Shown: piece after piece, positions 53,590-63,345 of the stretch
Layout of the letters: each line of letters begins with the position of its first letter
How positions within the stretch are numbered: the stretch's first letter is position 1
From: Thalassobellus sp050294475
GTDB lineage: Bacteria; Bacteroidota; Bacteroidia; Flavobacteriales; Flavobacteriaceae
NCBI GenBank assembly: GCA_050294475.1
Contig: JBNKOE010000010.1
Span: 1-64,000 of the forward strand
DNA length: 64,000 nt
Reading direction: 5' to 3'
Translations under genes and position numbers: made by a program
Notes under the pieces: model-generated
Database searches by the model: none
What the model was told of the DNA's origin: nothing
What the model saw: only the letters and a program-made list of their open reading frames with translations

Positions 53590-53893
53590 TTATCGGTTTT
53601 AGGTTCGCAATAAAAAATAGATTTGTTTTATACGCTATAAATTTAAAATTCCGTTTCTAAAATTACTAAAAATTTGTATATATTCATTGGATTTAACTGT
53701 AAATTAATAATTTAAATTGATTATTTAATTCAAAATTATATATTTGCAATAAATTTGCTTATAGTTTGATATAAAATTTCAAGTTAAGTTTAAATTTTCA
53801 AATAATTACTAATAAATTTAAAAAAATGCTATAATTAAAACCCCCTAATGTAAATTTCTATTTTTTCCCTATTACCCCAATTCTCTCTCAAAC
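53590..53893. other. AT-rich intergenic region with promoter only
   Basis: Between the small conserved gene and the T9SS cargo gene I see a promoter at 53717-53746 and a leader ending in pyrimidine-rich tracts (ccccctaatg, ttctctctcaaac). No gene is found. Confidence 0.6.
53717..53746 (+). promoter_or_regulatory. Bacteroidetes-type promoter of the T9SS cargo gene
   Basis: TTG (53717-53719), 19-nt spacer, TATATTTG (53739-53746): an exact fit to the consensus. The 5' leader would be about 140 nt. Confidence 0.7.
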
Positions 53894-56884
53894 ATGAATA
53901 CTCTCAAAATATTTTCAACACTATTTTTATTTGCTCTTTATATTAACCTTTATTCTCAAACAGGCCCTGGTGGCGTTGGAGCTAATGATGGTAGTTCTAG
54001 CCTCATAATATGGTATCGTCCAGATAATGGAATTTCAACTACTGGTTCGTTAATAGATAGCTGGACAAACTCAGCAGGTCTTGCTGATTTTAGCATAAGT
54101 GAAACAGGAAGTCTAAGACCTACACTAGCTACAGGAACTATTAATGGTTATAATGAAATTAATTTTAATGGAAATAATAGGCTTAGAACTGGTTTAACTT
54201 TAACCACATCAAATTTCGTAATTGACCAAGCCTCTTCATTTGTTGTTGCAAAAGCCAATAATACTTTTCAGCAATCTTGTGTTTATACCACAGACCCTCT
54301 TGTTAGCAGCACTAGATTTTCTTGTCATATACCATGGTCAGGTTATGTATATTATGATATAGGAACCTGTTGTTCAAACGATGCCAGAATTCAAGTAGGT
54401 GGATTATCTGGATTAACATCCTATTCAATATGGTCATACGATGCACACCCTACTACTGGAAAACAACTTTATAGAAATGAAAACTTACTACAATCAAGAG
54501 CAAATACTTCAACTTATAGTTCACATGCTTCTCAACGATTTAATTTAGGGGCAAACACTTCTGGATCTGGTGGTTTTAATGGATCCGTTACAGAATTGGT
54601 AGTTTTTAAAAATAAAGTAAATACTGCTCAACGTATTATTATTGACAACTATTTATCAGCAAAATACAATCAAGCATTGTCTACGAATGACATATATGTA
54701 CAAGATGATGCTGGAAATGGAAACTTTGACCATCATGTGGCTGGCATTGGTCAAGCAAATGATGGCTCCAACCATACCGATTCGCAAGGAACTGGCATTG
54801 TAAGGATAAGTAACCCAACAGTATTAAATAACAACGAATTCTTATTTTGGGGTGAAGAAACCCAAAACCCAACTTATGATTTTTTCACAAACACAGCAAA
54901 CTACACAGAACAGTTAAGCTCTAAATGGCGTGTTAGTAGCCAAGGAAACCTAGGTACCGTAACAGTTACTTTTGATACTAGTTGCATAAATTTAACCGGA
55001 AAACAAAATTGTTCGAATTTGCAATTGGTAATTGATAATGATTATGATTTCTCTTCTCCAGAAAGTATTTATAATTTAACAATTTCAGGTAATACTGCTA
55101 CAGCTACGGGTGTTCAATTCCAAGATAATCGTTATTTCACACTGCGATATACAGATCAAATCGTTTGGGATGGTACAAGCTTTTTTAATGGTTCTGGTTC
55201 TGGAAATGCACCAGACATAACTGATTCTTGCTTAAAATTCACAGTAAAAACATCAGGGACTTTAAATTTTGACGCCCACGTAAGAGAAGTTGAAGTTGAG
55301 ACTGGGGCTACATTAAACATAGCAGATGGCGTTTTACTTGAAACAGAAAATCAAGTGGTTATAAATGGAACTTTAGATTTATTAGGAGAAGCTCAACTTA
55401 TTCAAAATCATACTGGCACTGATTTAAATTCTGGAACTGGAAGTTTAAAAATACGGCAACAAGGAACTTGTAATTTACACAATTACAACTACTTAAGCTC
55501 TCCAGTAAACAGAAGTGGTAACTGGCAAATTGGATATTTAGAAGATGCCGCTGGAACAATAAATTTTACAACGGGATTAAATGCAAACCCTTCAACATCT
55601 CCTATTACACTAAGTAGTAGATGGCTTTATAGTTTTAATGGTCCTAGTAATGATTATAATTCTTGGGCAAAAATCTCTACCACAACCAATTTATCTCCAG
55701 GCATTGGTTTTACCATGAAAGGTTCTGGTGCTGTAACACCTAATCAGGAATATGTTTTCAGAGGTATTCCTAATGATGGGGAATACACCTATACAGTGAC
55801 TGCTAACACAGATTTTTTGGTGGGAAACCCATATCCTTCAACCTTGGATGCTAACCAATTTATAACAGATAATTTATCTGTTATTGATGGTTCTCTATAT
55901 TTCTGGGAGTCATTCACAACCAACAACAGTCATTATTTAGCTGATTATGAAGGTGGTTATGCAACTTATAATTTGATGATGCCCTTACCGGCAGTAGCAG
56001 ATGTTTCTGGATTAACAAGTGGTAATGGAACAACATCTAAAGCAGCACCCACTCAATATATTAGTATTGGTCAAGGATTTTTCACCACAATAACAAACTC
56101 TGGTACTTTAACTTTTAATAATGCGCAACGTGCATTTGCCAGAAAATCATTGAATGAAACTATTTATTATAAAACAAGTATTTCTAAAAATAAAGCAGCT
56201 TTAGATGAAAGACCTAAAGTTTGGTTTTCTTTCACATCTCCAAAAAATTACTTAAAAATAATAGGATTGGGATACGACAGCAAAAATGCCTCTTATAGTT
56301 ATGACAAAGGCTATGATGCTAAATCTATTAACAATTTGAAAAATGATTTTTATTGGTTATTAGATGACGAACCATTGGTAATTCAAGCTTTACCAGAAAT
56401 AAATCTTCAAGATGATTTGCCAATAGGCTTTAAAATTTCTAATGCTGGGTTTTATCAATTCTCAATTAGTAAGATGCAAAATATTCCTGACAGTCTAAAT
56501 ATTTATTTACTAGATAAAAACGAAAACACCTATTATAATTTAAGAGATGGAGAAGCTCAATTATTTTTAAACACTGGCACGTTTAATAAATTCTCAATCG
56601 TATTTAAGGAAGAAAGCTCCTTAGGAACAACACCTATTGAAGATAAAAACGTATTTGTATCATATGATTCGAACACCAAAACATTAGAACTTCACACTAA
56701 ACAAGCATTGGTTGATATAGAAAATTTTAAAATATACAATATTGTAGGTCAAGAAATTATGAATATAAAAAATCCAACTACTAATAATATTGATGTATCT
56801 AATATTTCAAACAGTGTTTACTTTCTTAAAATTAGCTCAAAAAACATTAAAAACTCAAAAGCTATTAAATTTGTAAAATATTAA
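53894..56884 (+). CDS. T9SS-secreted LamG-like surface protein
   Basis: A 996-residue exported protein. The signal peptide ends LYSQ at about 22. A LamG/concanavalin-like N-terminal domain follows (SLIIWYRPDNGIS, INFNGNNRLRTG, VTELVVFKNKVNTAQRIIID, about 35-255). The middle is beta-rich, with a DAHVREVEVETGATLNIADG stretch seen in flavobacterial surface proteins. The C-terminal 75 residues form a type A sorting domain (KIYNIVGQEI, NSVYFLKISS, ending AIKFVKY), the secretion tag of the type IX system. It is probably cell-surface anchored or released; its ligand is unknown. It has its own promoter and strong terminator. Confidence 0.9.
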   Translation: MNTLKIFSTLFLFALYINLYSQTGPGGVGANDGSSSLIIWYRPDNGISTTGSLIDSWTNSAGLADFSISETGSLRPTLATGTINGYNEINFNGNNRLRTGLTLTTSNFVIDQASSFVVAKANNTFQQSCVYTTDPLVSSTRFSCHIPWSGYVYYDIGTCCSNDARIQVGGLSGLTSYSIWSYDAHPTTGKQLYRNENLLQSRANTSTYSSHASQRFNLGANTSGSGGFNGSVTELVVFKNKVNTAQRIIIDNYLSAKYNQALSTNDIYVQDDAGNGNFDHHVAGIGQANDGSNHTDSQGTGIVRISNPTVLNNNEFLFWGEETQNPTYDFFTNTANYTEQLSSKWRVSSQGNLGTVTVTFDTSCINLTGKQNCSNLQLVIDNDYDFSSPESIYNLTISGNTATATGVQFQDNRYFTLRYTDQIVWDGTSFFNGSGSGNAPDITDSCLKFTVKTSGTLNFDAHVREVEVETGATLNIADGVLLETENQVVINGTLDLLGEAQLIQNHTGTDLNSGTGSLKIRQQGTCNLHNYNYLSSPVNRSGNWQIGYLEDAAGTINFTTGLNANPSTSPITLSSRWLYSFNGPSNDYNSWAKISTTTNLSPGIGFTMKGSGAVTPNQEYVFRGIPNDGEYTYTVTANTDFLVGNPYPSTLDANQFITDNLSVIDGSLYFWESFTTNNSHYLADYEGGYATYNLMMPLPAVADVSGLTSGNGTTSKAAPTQYISIGQGFFTTITNSGTLTFNNAQRAFARKSLNETIYYKTSISKNKAALDERPKVWFSFTSPKNYLKIIGLGYDSKNASYSYDKGYDAKSINNLKNDFYWLLDDEPLVIQALPEINLQDDLPIGFKISNAGFYQFSISKMQNIPDSLNIYLLDKNENTYYNLRDGEAQLFLNTGTFNKFSIVFKEESSLGTTPIEDKNVFVSYDSNTKTLELHTKQALVDIENFKIYNIVGQEIMNIKNPTTNNIDVSNISNSVYFLKISSKNIKNSKAIKFVKY

Positions 56885-56900
56885 TTTACATTTATAATTG

Positions 56901-56942
56901 AAAACAAAAAGCTTGGGTAAAATTACCCAAGCTTTTTGTTTT
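56901..56942. terminator. Bidirectional terminator after the T9SS cargo gene
   Basis: Arms of 20 bp (56901-56920 and 56923-56942) pair perfectly around a 2-nt loop, with A and T runs at the ends. It separates two convergent genes. Confidence 0.92.
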
Positions 56943-56959
56943 CAAGATAAAAAATGATT

Positions 56960-57760
56960 TTAAAACCGATTATCCCCATCCAATAAATCCCCCAATCCGC
57001 CCAAAATACTACCTTCTCCTTTTTGTTTTCCACCTCCTTGAGGCGCCGATGCTAAAACCCTACCTGCCAACCTGCTAAATGGTAAAGATTGTATATAAAT
57101 GGTTCCAGGTCCTTGTAATTTTGCAAAAAATAAACCTTCACCACCAAAAACAGTGTTTTTAATTCCACCAACAAATTCAATATCATAATCTACTGTTTGG
57201 TCAAAACCAACAATACAACCTGTATCTACCCTTAAAGTTTCTCCTGCTAATAATTCTTTTTTTGCCATAGTACCACCTGCATGAACAAACGCCATACCAT
57301 CACCTTCTAACTTTTGCATAATAAATCCTTCACCACCAAAAAGTCCGCGTCCTAACTTTTTAGAAAACTCGACACCTATACTTACTCCTTTTGCGGCACA
57401 TAGAAAAGCATCTTTTTGACAAATGAATTTTCCACCAAATTGAGCTAAATCAATAGGTATTATTTTACCTGGATAAGGCGAAGCAAAAGATACATTTCGT
57501 TTACCTACTAAATCATTATAGAAAGCAGTCATAAATAAACTCTCTCCTGTTAAAATACGTTTACCTGCTCCTAATATTTTACCTAAAAACCCACTATCAT
57601 TTTGTGATCCATCTCCAAAAATGGTTTCCATTTTAATACCATCGTCCATCATCATAAAACTACCAGCTTCAGCAACTACGCCTTCTTGCGGGTCGAGTTC
57701 TATTTCTACATATTGCATTTCTTCTCCGTAAATTCTATAATCAATTTCGTGTGCTGTCAT
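56960..57760 (-). CDS. TIGR00266 / AIM24 family protein
   Basis: A 266-residue protein of the TIGR00266 family, with a beta-rich fold and repeated glycine turns: EIELDPQEGVVAEAGSFMMM-like start, GGKFICQKDAFLCAAKG, FGGEGFIMQKLEGDGMAFVH, DTGCIVGFDQTVDYDI and VFGGEGLFFAKLQGPG. The C-terminus is Gly-rich and acidic. Function is unproven. It is monocistronic and converges with the T9SS gene. Confidence 0.9.
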   Translation of the reverse strand: MTAHEIDYRIYGEEMQYVEIELDPQEGVVAEAGSFMMMDDGIKMETIFGDGSQNDSGFLGKILGAGKRILTGESLFMTAFYNDLVGKRNVSFASPYPGKIIPIDLAQFGGKFICQKDAFLCAAKGVSIGVEFSKKLGRGLFGGEGFIMQKLEGDGMAFVHAGGTMAKKELLAGETLRVDTGCIVGFDQTVDYDIEFVGGIKNTVFGGEGLFFAKLQGPGTIYIQSLPFSRLAGRVLASAPQGGGKQKGEGSILGGLGDLLDGDNRF

Positions 57761-58002
57761 TTTTTTATGTTTTTTATTGATTCGTTTATATGTTGAAATG
57801 TTTAGTAATTTGTTACAAAGTTTTTAAAATTCTAATAAAAAAAGTTATACAAAGTTTCTCAGAGTTCGCACAGAAACACACAGTATATTAACTACTTAAC
57901 TTTTTCTCTATGTATTTTCTATAACATATTTTTTCTCATAACGTTGCTAAGACGCAAAGCGAAATGTGACTCCCTGTTCTCTAAGCTTACTGAGACTACA
58001 AA

Positions 58003-58458
58003 CTAACTTTTCACCTTAACACTCCATTCAAAATTAAATGTAGAAACAACAATGCCCTCTTCATTGACACCTACTGATTCCATCCAAAGGGTTTGTCCTT
58101 CACCCGTTTCAATAGCCTTTTTTAATACGTCATTAATTAAATTTCCGTCTTTACAAGTAAATGTTATTCTACCTGTTGCCTTTTTTGTGAACACCGATTT
58201 ATTGGAAGTAACTAGCATAGAAATTCGTTTACCAGATTCTTGAATTTTACCAATCATTAAAGCTCCTGTTGTAAGTTCTGCTGCCATACCTTGTACTGCC
58301 CAAAACATTGATTTAAATGGATTTTGATTTATCCATCGATGCTTAACCGTAACCACACAACTATCATTATTTATAGATTTTACTCTAACACCTGTAAAAT
58401 ATGCTGCAGGTAACTTAAAGATATTGAATGTATTAATTTTACTAGGTGTCATCTTCAT
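58003..58458 (-). CDS. DUF4442 hotdog-fold protein
   Basis: A 151-residue protein of the DUF4442 (thioesterase-like hotdog) family: LPAAYFTGVRVKSINNDSCV, HRWINQNPFKSMFWAVQGMA, KSVFTKKATGRITFTCKDG. The substrate is unknown. I start at ATG 58458 (MKMTPSKINTF); the next ATG two codons on is also possible, and a longer reading to 58545 adds a hydrophobic segment without family support. It is divergent from DUF4870. Confidence 0.82.
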   Translation of the reverse strand: MKMTPSKINTFNIFKLPAAYFTGVRVKSINNDSCVVTVKHRWINQNPFKSMFWAVQGMAAELTTGALMIGKIQESGKRISMLVTSNKSVFTKKATGRITFTCKDGNLINDVLKKAIETGEGQTLWMESVGVNEEGIVVSTFNFEWSVKVKS

Positions 58459-58563
58459 AAGAGATATATTTTTATAAAAATATTGAAAATACTTCAGACT
58501 AAATAATGTTAAAATTATGTTAATTTTTAGTACTATGCGTAACAAAGTACCTTCTTTTAGACA

Positions 58564-58571
58564 TATATTTG
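58564..58571 (+). promoter_or_regulatory. -7 box upstream of the DUF4870 gene
   Basis: TATATTTG matches TAnnTTTG and lies 30 bp before ATG 58602. No clear -33 TTG is seen. Confidence 0.5.
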
Positions 58572-58601
58572 CATAGGATATTATTATATACTTTTAAAAT
58601 C

Positions 58602-59048
58602 ATGTTAGATAATCACCAAAAAAACATCGCTACATTCATACATTTATCAACCTTTAGCAGGTTTATAATTCCGTTTGGAAATTTTATTGGACCTATTGTA
58701 TTATGGATTGCGAATAAGGAAAAATCAGAATTTATAGATAATCATGGTAAACAAGCCATTAATTTTCAATTAAGTATTTTTTTATATACCATTATTTTAG
58801 GCACATTAACTATTCCGTTTTTTGTTTTTAAAATATTTAGCAGATTAGATTTTATAGATTTTAATGGCTTTCATGATTTTCATATTAATATAGGAAAACC
58901 ATCTCCTTTACTTTATATAGGTGGTGGTTTAGGCGTTTTAGCTGTAATAGGCTTTATTATTGAACTTGCTTTAATAATTATTGCAAGTTTAAAAGCTAGA
59001 GATGGCGAATATTACAAATATCCATTTACAATCAATTTTTTAAAATAA
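58602..59048 (+). CDS. DUF4870 membrane protein
   Basis: A 148-residue protein with four hydrophobic segments (about 14-36, 56-78, 108-132 and near the end) and the DUF4870 motif FIDNHGKQAINFQLSI. Function is unknown. ATG 58602 is chosen because an upstream TTG at 58569 lies at the promoter box. It precedes the PadR regulator by 70 bp and may be read with it. Confidence 0.85.
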   Translation: MLDNHQKNIATFIHLSTFSRFIIPFGNFIGPIVLWIANKEKSEFIDNHGKQAINFQLSIFLYTIILGTLTIPFFVFKIFSRLDFIDFNGFHDFHINIGKPSPLLYIGGGLGVLAVIGFIIELALIIIASLKARDGEYYKYPFTINFLK

Positions 59049-59118
59049 ATATACATTTCATCAATAATCAAATCAATCAAAAAATGAACAGTTTCACAAT
59101 ATTAAATCGCTTAAGAAC

Positions 59119-59460
59119 ATGAAGATAGAAAACACAAAAGCGCAAATGCGAAAAGGAGTTTTAGAATTCTGCATATTATCGGTCTTAAAAGACAATGATG
59201 CCTATGTTGCAGAGATTCTAGACACCTTAAAAGACGCTAAGTTGCTTGTGGTAGAAGGAACAATATATCCGCTACTAACACGCCTAAAAAACGCAGGTCT
59301 TTTAAATTACAGATGGGAAGAATCAACCTCTGGACCTCCAAGAAAATATTATGGTTTAACCGAAACAGGAAAACTATTTTTACAGGAATTAAACACCACT
59401 TGGAGCGAATTACATAATGCAGTAACCATAGTAACAAGCCAAAAAACAACAAAAAAATGA
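59119..59460 (+). CDS. PadR-family transcriptional regulator
   Basis: A 113-residue PadR-type winged-helix regulator: QMRKGVLEFCILSVLKDNDA, EGTIYPLLTRLKNAGLLNY and SGPPRKYYGLTETGKLFL. It probably represses its own operon. Its stop overlaps the start of the PspC gene (ATGA), a sign of coupling. In flavobacteria PadR-PspC-DUF2807 is a recurrent arrangement. Confidence 0.94.
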   Translation: MKIENTKAQMRKGVLEFCILSVLKDNDAYVAEILDTLKDAKLLVVEGTIYPLLTRLKNAGLLNYRWEESTSGPPRKYYGLTETGKLFLQELNTTWSELHNAVTIVTSQKTTKK

Positions 59461-61586
59461 ATAAAACAGTCAACATAAATTTAGCAGGTATATTTTTTCA
59501 CATAGATGAAGATGCGTACTTAAAACTACAACGCTATCTTGAGGCTATAAAACGTTCATTTACAGACTCACAAGGGCAATCTGAAATTATTGCCGACATT
59601 GAAGCGCGTATTTCTGAACTTTTTAACGAACGGGTAGAAAACAACAAACAAGTTATTGGTCTTAAAGAAGTAGACGAAGTAATTTCAATCATGGGACAAC
59701 CAGAAGATTATTTGGTTGATGATGAGATTTTTGAAGATGAACCACAATCATCTCACAAAAGAAAAACTTCTACATCGCCTTCTAGAAAATTATTTAGAGA
59801 TACCGATAACTCCTATATTGGTGGTGTATCATCTGGATTGGCTCATTACTTTGGAATTGATCCTGTTTGGATTCGTTTAGCATGGATACTTTTAATTTTT
59901 GGAGCTGGTACTGGTGTATTACTTTATATTTTACTTTGGATATTAGTTCCTGAAGCTAAAACAACTGCTGAAAAAATAATGATGACAGGTGAACCTGTTA
60001 ACATTAGTAATATTGAAAAAAAAATTAAAGACGGATTTGAAACCGTTTCTGAAACCGTAAGCGATGTTGCTAAAAATGTAACCGACTCTTTTTCTGGAGC
60101 TGCAAAAAACGTTTCTGAAAGTGCTAAGAATATTGATTTTACTAAACAAAGAAAGAACATAAAAACCTCTTCAAAAACATTTTTTGATACCATTGCAGAT
60201 GTTATCATGTTTTTCTTTAAAATCTTTGCAAAACTTATTGGCATACTACTTATTATTATTGGTGCAATTACTTTAATTGCATTAATTATTAGCTTATTTT
60301 CTTTAGGAGTTGTAAATGTTATACATATTCCTGGAGTAGATTTAGCCGATATATTTATAGCAAGTGGCACGCCTGTTTGGTTAGCTTCACTTTTAATCTT
60401 TTTTACTGTAGGAGTTCCATTCTTTTTCCTGTTCTACTTAGGTTTAAAAATCCTTATTAATAACCCAAAATCCATAGGTAATATTGCTAAATTCACTTTG
60501 TTAGGTTTATGGCTAATGTCTATTATAGGACTTGTAATTATAGGAGTTAGAGAAGCTAGCGAACACGCATTTGAAGAAAACTATATAGAAAAAACAGAAT
60601 TACCTATAACTGCTAAAGACACTTTAATCATTAAAATGGTAGGCAACGATAATTTTAATACTAGTTATTACAGAAATAACGATTTTAAACTAGCACATAA
60701 TGAAAATGGCGACAAAATTATTTTCTTATCTGATATTGATATTATTGTAAAATCGACAACCGATTCTTTAGCTACTGTAGTTATTGAAAAAAGAGCCGAT
60801 GGTAGAGATTACGAAAAAGCCATAGAGCGTGCTAAAAAAATAAATTACAACTTTGAATTTAAAAACAATACGTTATTATTAGATAATTTTTTAACAACTA
60901 ACCCTGAAAATAAATTTAGCGATCAAGAGGTTAATATAATTCTATATTTACCCGAAAATAGCGTTGTAAATTTTAATAATAATACGAAACGAAACTTATA
61001 CTATAAAAAATATACAGGTAATTTAGTTTCTAGTAAGAATGTAAATCATTACTTAAAAATTCTAGACAACGATATAAAATGCTTAGACTGCCCTATTGAA
61101 GAAGATGAAGATTTTAAAGTAGAAGTAAATACTCCTAGAGTAAAAATTAATGACAATGGTATAGAAATTAATGGCGATGAAAACACTTTAAAAATAAACA
61201 ATGAAGGTTTAAAAGCATCAACCGAAGAGGTTAACGTAAATATAGATTCTAACGGCATAAAAATAGAATCAGAATCTAACCTGTTTCATATAGCTAAGTT
61301 TGACAAAGATGCTGATGTAAGAAAACTTGCGGTTAAAAAAATGAATTCAGAGTCTAACCTATTTCATATCGCCAAGTTTGATAAAGATATTGAAGTAAGG
61401 CAACTAGCAGTCAGTAAATTAGAATCGGAATCTAATCTGTTTCATATAGCTAAATTTGATAAAAGCGCAGAAGTAAGAAAACTAGCGGTTAATAAAATGA
61501 CTTCAAAACCTAATCTTAATCATATTGCAAAATTTGACAAAGATCCTGAAATAAGAAAAATGATAATCGAAAAACTAGATAAATAA
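59457..61586 (+). CDS. PspC-domain protein with C-terminal HEAT/LRV-like repeats
   Basis: A 709-residue membrane protein. A cytosolic N-terminal region (1-90, IEARISELFNERV) is followed by a PspC domain (about 110-168, SRKLFRDTDNSYIGGVSSGL and AWILLIFGAGTGVLLYILLW), then several more hydrophobic segments (about 245-345), an extended beta-rich region (about 380-590), and four 26-residue repeats (605-709). PspC proteins respond to membrane stress and secretion faults. The repeats at the C-terminus are unusual and may be a protein-binding surface. It overlaps padR by 4 bp and precedes a DUF2807 lipoprotein gene. Confidence 0.9.
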   Translation: MNKTVNINLAGIFFHIDEDAYLKLQRYLEAIKRSFTDSQGQSEIIADIEARISELFNERVENNKQVIGLKEVDEVISIMGQPEDYLVDDEIFEDEPQSSHKRKTSTSPSRKLFRDTDNSYIGGVSSGLAHYFGIDPVWIRLAWILLIFGAGTGVLLYILLWILVPEAKTTAEKIMMTGEPVNISNIEKKIKDGFETVSETVSDVAKNVTDSFSGAAKNVSESAKNIDFTKQRKNIKTSSKTFFDTIADVIMFFFKIFAKLIGILLIIIGAITLIALIISLFSLGVVNVIHIPGVDLADIFIASGTPVWLASLLIFFTVGVPFFFLFYLGLKILINNPKSIGNIAKFTLLGLWLMSIIGLVIIGVREASEHAFEENYIEKTELPITAKDTLIIKMVGNDNFNTSYYRNNDFKLAHNENGDKIIFLSDIDIIVKSTTDSLATVVIEKRADGRDYEKAIERAKKINYNFEFKNNTLLLDNFLTTNPENKFSDQEVNIILYLPENSVVNFNNNTKRNLYYKKYTGNLVSSKNVNHYLKILDNDIKCLDCPIEEDEDFKVEVNTPRVKINDNGIEINGDENTLKINNEGLKASTEEVNVNIDSNGIKIESESNLFHIAKFDKDADVRKLAVKKMNSESNLFHIAKFDKDIEVRQLAVSKLESESNLFHIAKFDKSAEVRKLAVNKMTSKPNLNHIAKFDKDPEIRKMIIEKLDK
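61269..61583 (+). repeat. Four 26-codon (78-bp) repeats in the PspC protein
   Basis: Repeats start at 61269, 61347, 61425 and 61503. Each reads S-[EK]-[SP]-NL-[FN]-HIAKFDK-xx-[ED]-[VI]-R-[KQ] and so on, like HEAT or LRV units. The first three are nearly identical in protein. Confidence 0.85.
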
Positions 61587-61726
61587 AAATATAACCCACT
61601 TTAAATAAAAAAAGAACTCACAACCCATCATTAAAAAACAACAATTCAGACATTTAAGTTATTAATCAATACCAAATCAAAAGATATTTGAGTCAATAAA
61701 AACCATCAATCAAAAAACGAAAAATT

Positions 61727-62455
61727 ATGACAACACTAATCAAAATTATAGTAGCCACTATATTAAGTTTAACCCTCTTTTCTTGTAATTTCGATATTAA
61801 TTTAAACTCTGGAGTTCGAGGAAATGGTAATGTACAAACAGAAGAACGAACTATTGACGGTACTTTTAGCTCCATAAAAGCAACTGAAGGTTTAGATGTT
61901 TACCTAACACAAAGCGATGACGAAAGTATTGTAGTTGAAGCTGATGAAAACTTACAAGAACTTATAATTACCGAAATTAAAGATGGTGTTTTAAAAATTC
62001 ACACTAGACAAAATATTGGTAAGGCAACTGCTAAAAAAGTGATTGTAAGCTTTAAAGATATATCTAGTATTATTTCTACCAGTGGTAGTGATGTATATTC
62101 AACAAATATTATAAATACTGAAGAATTAGAACTTAAAACCACAAGCGGAAGCGATATGACTTTAGAAGTAAACACTTCGGTTTTAAACTGTAAATCTACT
62201 AGTGGAAGTGATTTAAGATTATCTGGAAAAACACAAAAACTAATTGCTGAAGCTACTAGCGGTAGCGATATTAAAGCAGAAAATTTAATTGCCGAATCTA
62301 GTCAAGTAAAAGCAACAAGTGGCGCAGATATTACAGTTAACACATTAAAAGAACTTACTGCAAAAGCTACCAGTGGAGGTGACATAAAGTATTACGGAAA
62401 CCCAGAAAAAGTTAATAAATCTGATAGTGCTTCTGGTAGTATTAAGAAAAAATAA
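61727..62455 (+). CDS. DUF2807 (GIN-domain) lipoprotein
   Basis: A 242-residue protein with a lipoprotein signal (LSLTLFSCNF). The DUF2807 auto-transporter-like domain (about 40-225) is a right-handed beta-helix marked by recurring TSGSD (ISTSGSDVYS, TTSGSDMTLE, STSGSDLRLS, TSGSDIKA, TSGADI, TSGGDI). Such proteins lie in the envelope. It is the third gene of the PadR-PspC operon, though a 140-bp gap separates it from the PspC gene. A terminator follows it. Confidence 0.92.
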   Translation: MTTLIKIIVATILSLTLFSCNFDINLNSGVRGNGNVQTEERTIDGTFSSIKATEGLDVYLTQSDDESIVVEADENLQELIITEIKDGVLKIHTRQNIGKATAKKVIVSFKDISSIISTSGSDVYSTNIINTEELELKTTSGSDMTLEVNTSVLNCKSTSGSDLRLSGKTQKLIAEATSGSDIKAENLIAESSQVKATSGADITVNTLKELTAKATSGGDIKYYGNPEKVNKSDSASGSIKKK

Positions 62456-62482
62456 AACCCACCTAATAATCAATCAATTTAC

Positions 62483-62527
62483 AAACCATCCTAAACTAAA
62501 TTTAAAGTTTGGGATGGTTTTTTATTT
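62483..62527 (+). terminator. Terminator of the DUF2807 gene
   Basis: Arms aaaccatcctaaact and agtttgggatggttt pair through 15 bp (one G-T pair) and are followed by a T run. It also faces the convergent gene at 62536. Confidence 0.88.
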
Positions 62528-62535
62528 AATTATTC

Positions 62536-63303
62536 TCAATACTCTTTACAAATATGTTTTCTTATCATATATACCGTAATAGGATCTAGTGTTTTTCCTG
62601 TTTCTGGATGAAGTCCTAAAGCTGTAAAATACTCTAATTCTTTATTAATATTTTTCCCATACCAAATTTTAACTCCACCATTAGAATCAAAAAATTCAGT
62701 TTCACAATTTGCTTTAATTTTTTTTAAATCATTTATTCGGTCTTCATTATATAATTTTAATTGTCCGATATTATATTTATCAGAATCAAATTTCACTTCT
62801 ACATAATGATCTTGATCCCAAACCATCCAACGAGGTTGGTTTTCATAAAAATAGAATGTTGTTATAATTACAACAACAATACCTATTAATAAAATTTTGT
62901 TATATGCAGAAGCATTAGAAAACCAAACAAAAAGTTTTTTGTTCTTTTGTTTAATTTTGATATTAGATTTACCATTATCTGAATATAAATCATAAACAAC
63001 ACCTTCATTATTTATATTGATACTTCGAACATAGTCTTCATAATTCCCAAACCCTAAATACTTACATAATCCTAAAATTACATTAAGTTGTAAAATATTA
63101 ATATCCTCATCTACATCTTCTATTTTCAATGCATGATTATAGTAATTCTTTAAACTTCTTTTTCCAAAATCAAAATTCATTTCATCGTGAATAAAATCAG
63201 ACAAAGTTTTAGATATATGATCGTTTGAAGGCCGTTTAATACCTCTTGTAATTTCATTCTCTTTTACTTTTTCAAAAGTATCGATAATTAATTTTTTGTG
63301 CAT
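62536..63303 (-). CDS. Unrecognised single-span membrane protein
   Basis: A 255-residue protein. The N-terminal 100 residues are soluble and helical (HKKLIIDTFEKVKENEITRG, NDHISKTLSDFIHDE, FDFGKRSLKNYYNHAL, LQLNVILGLCKYLGFGNYED). A single membrane helix follows (about 138-156, ILLIGIVVVIITTFYFY), then an extracytoplasmic domain (RWMVWDQDHYVEVKFDSDKY, DPITVYMIRKHICKEY). The N-terminal half resembles, by general pattern, a small domain shared by several flavobacterial proteins and may bind DNA, which is speculation. A perfect 16-bp inverted repeat lies 43 bp upstream of its start. Confidence 0.7.
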   Translation of the reverse strand: MHKKLIIDTFEKVKENEITRGIKRPSNDHISKTLSDFIHDEMNFDFGKRSLKNYYNHALKIEDVDEDINILQLNVILGLCKYLGFGNYEDYVRSININNEGVVYDLYSDNGKSNIKIKQKNKKLFVWFSNASAYNKILLIGIVVVIITTFYFYENQPRWMVWDQDHYVEVKFDSDKYNIGQLKLYNEDRINDLKKIKANCETEFFDSNGGVKIWYGKNINKELEYFTALGLHPETGKTLDPITVYMIRKHICKEY

Positions 63304-63345
63304 TTTAGGTTGGTTTTTAGTCCTTTAAAGTTACTTATAATTCAT

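Noticed and set aside
57900..58000. Possible repeat element (gttgctaagacgcaaag) between TIGR00266 and DUF4442 genes
   Set aside because: It resembles a common bacterial intergenic word but only one copy is seen in this window, too little to annotate.
59924..60370. Minus-strand open frame of 148 codons within the PspC gene
   Set aside because: Antisense to the membrane segments of a well-supported PspC protein; hydrophobic character comes from that.
61269..61583. Possible CRISPR-like array from the regular 78-bp repeats
   Set aside because: The repeats are in frame, code for a repeated protein motif and have no spacers.
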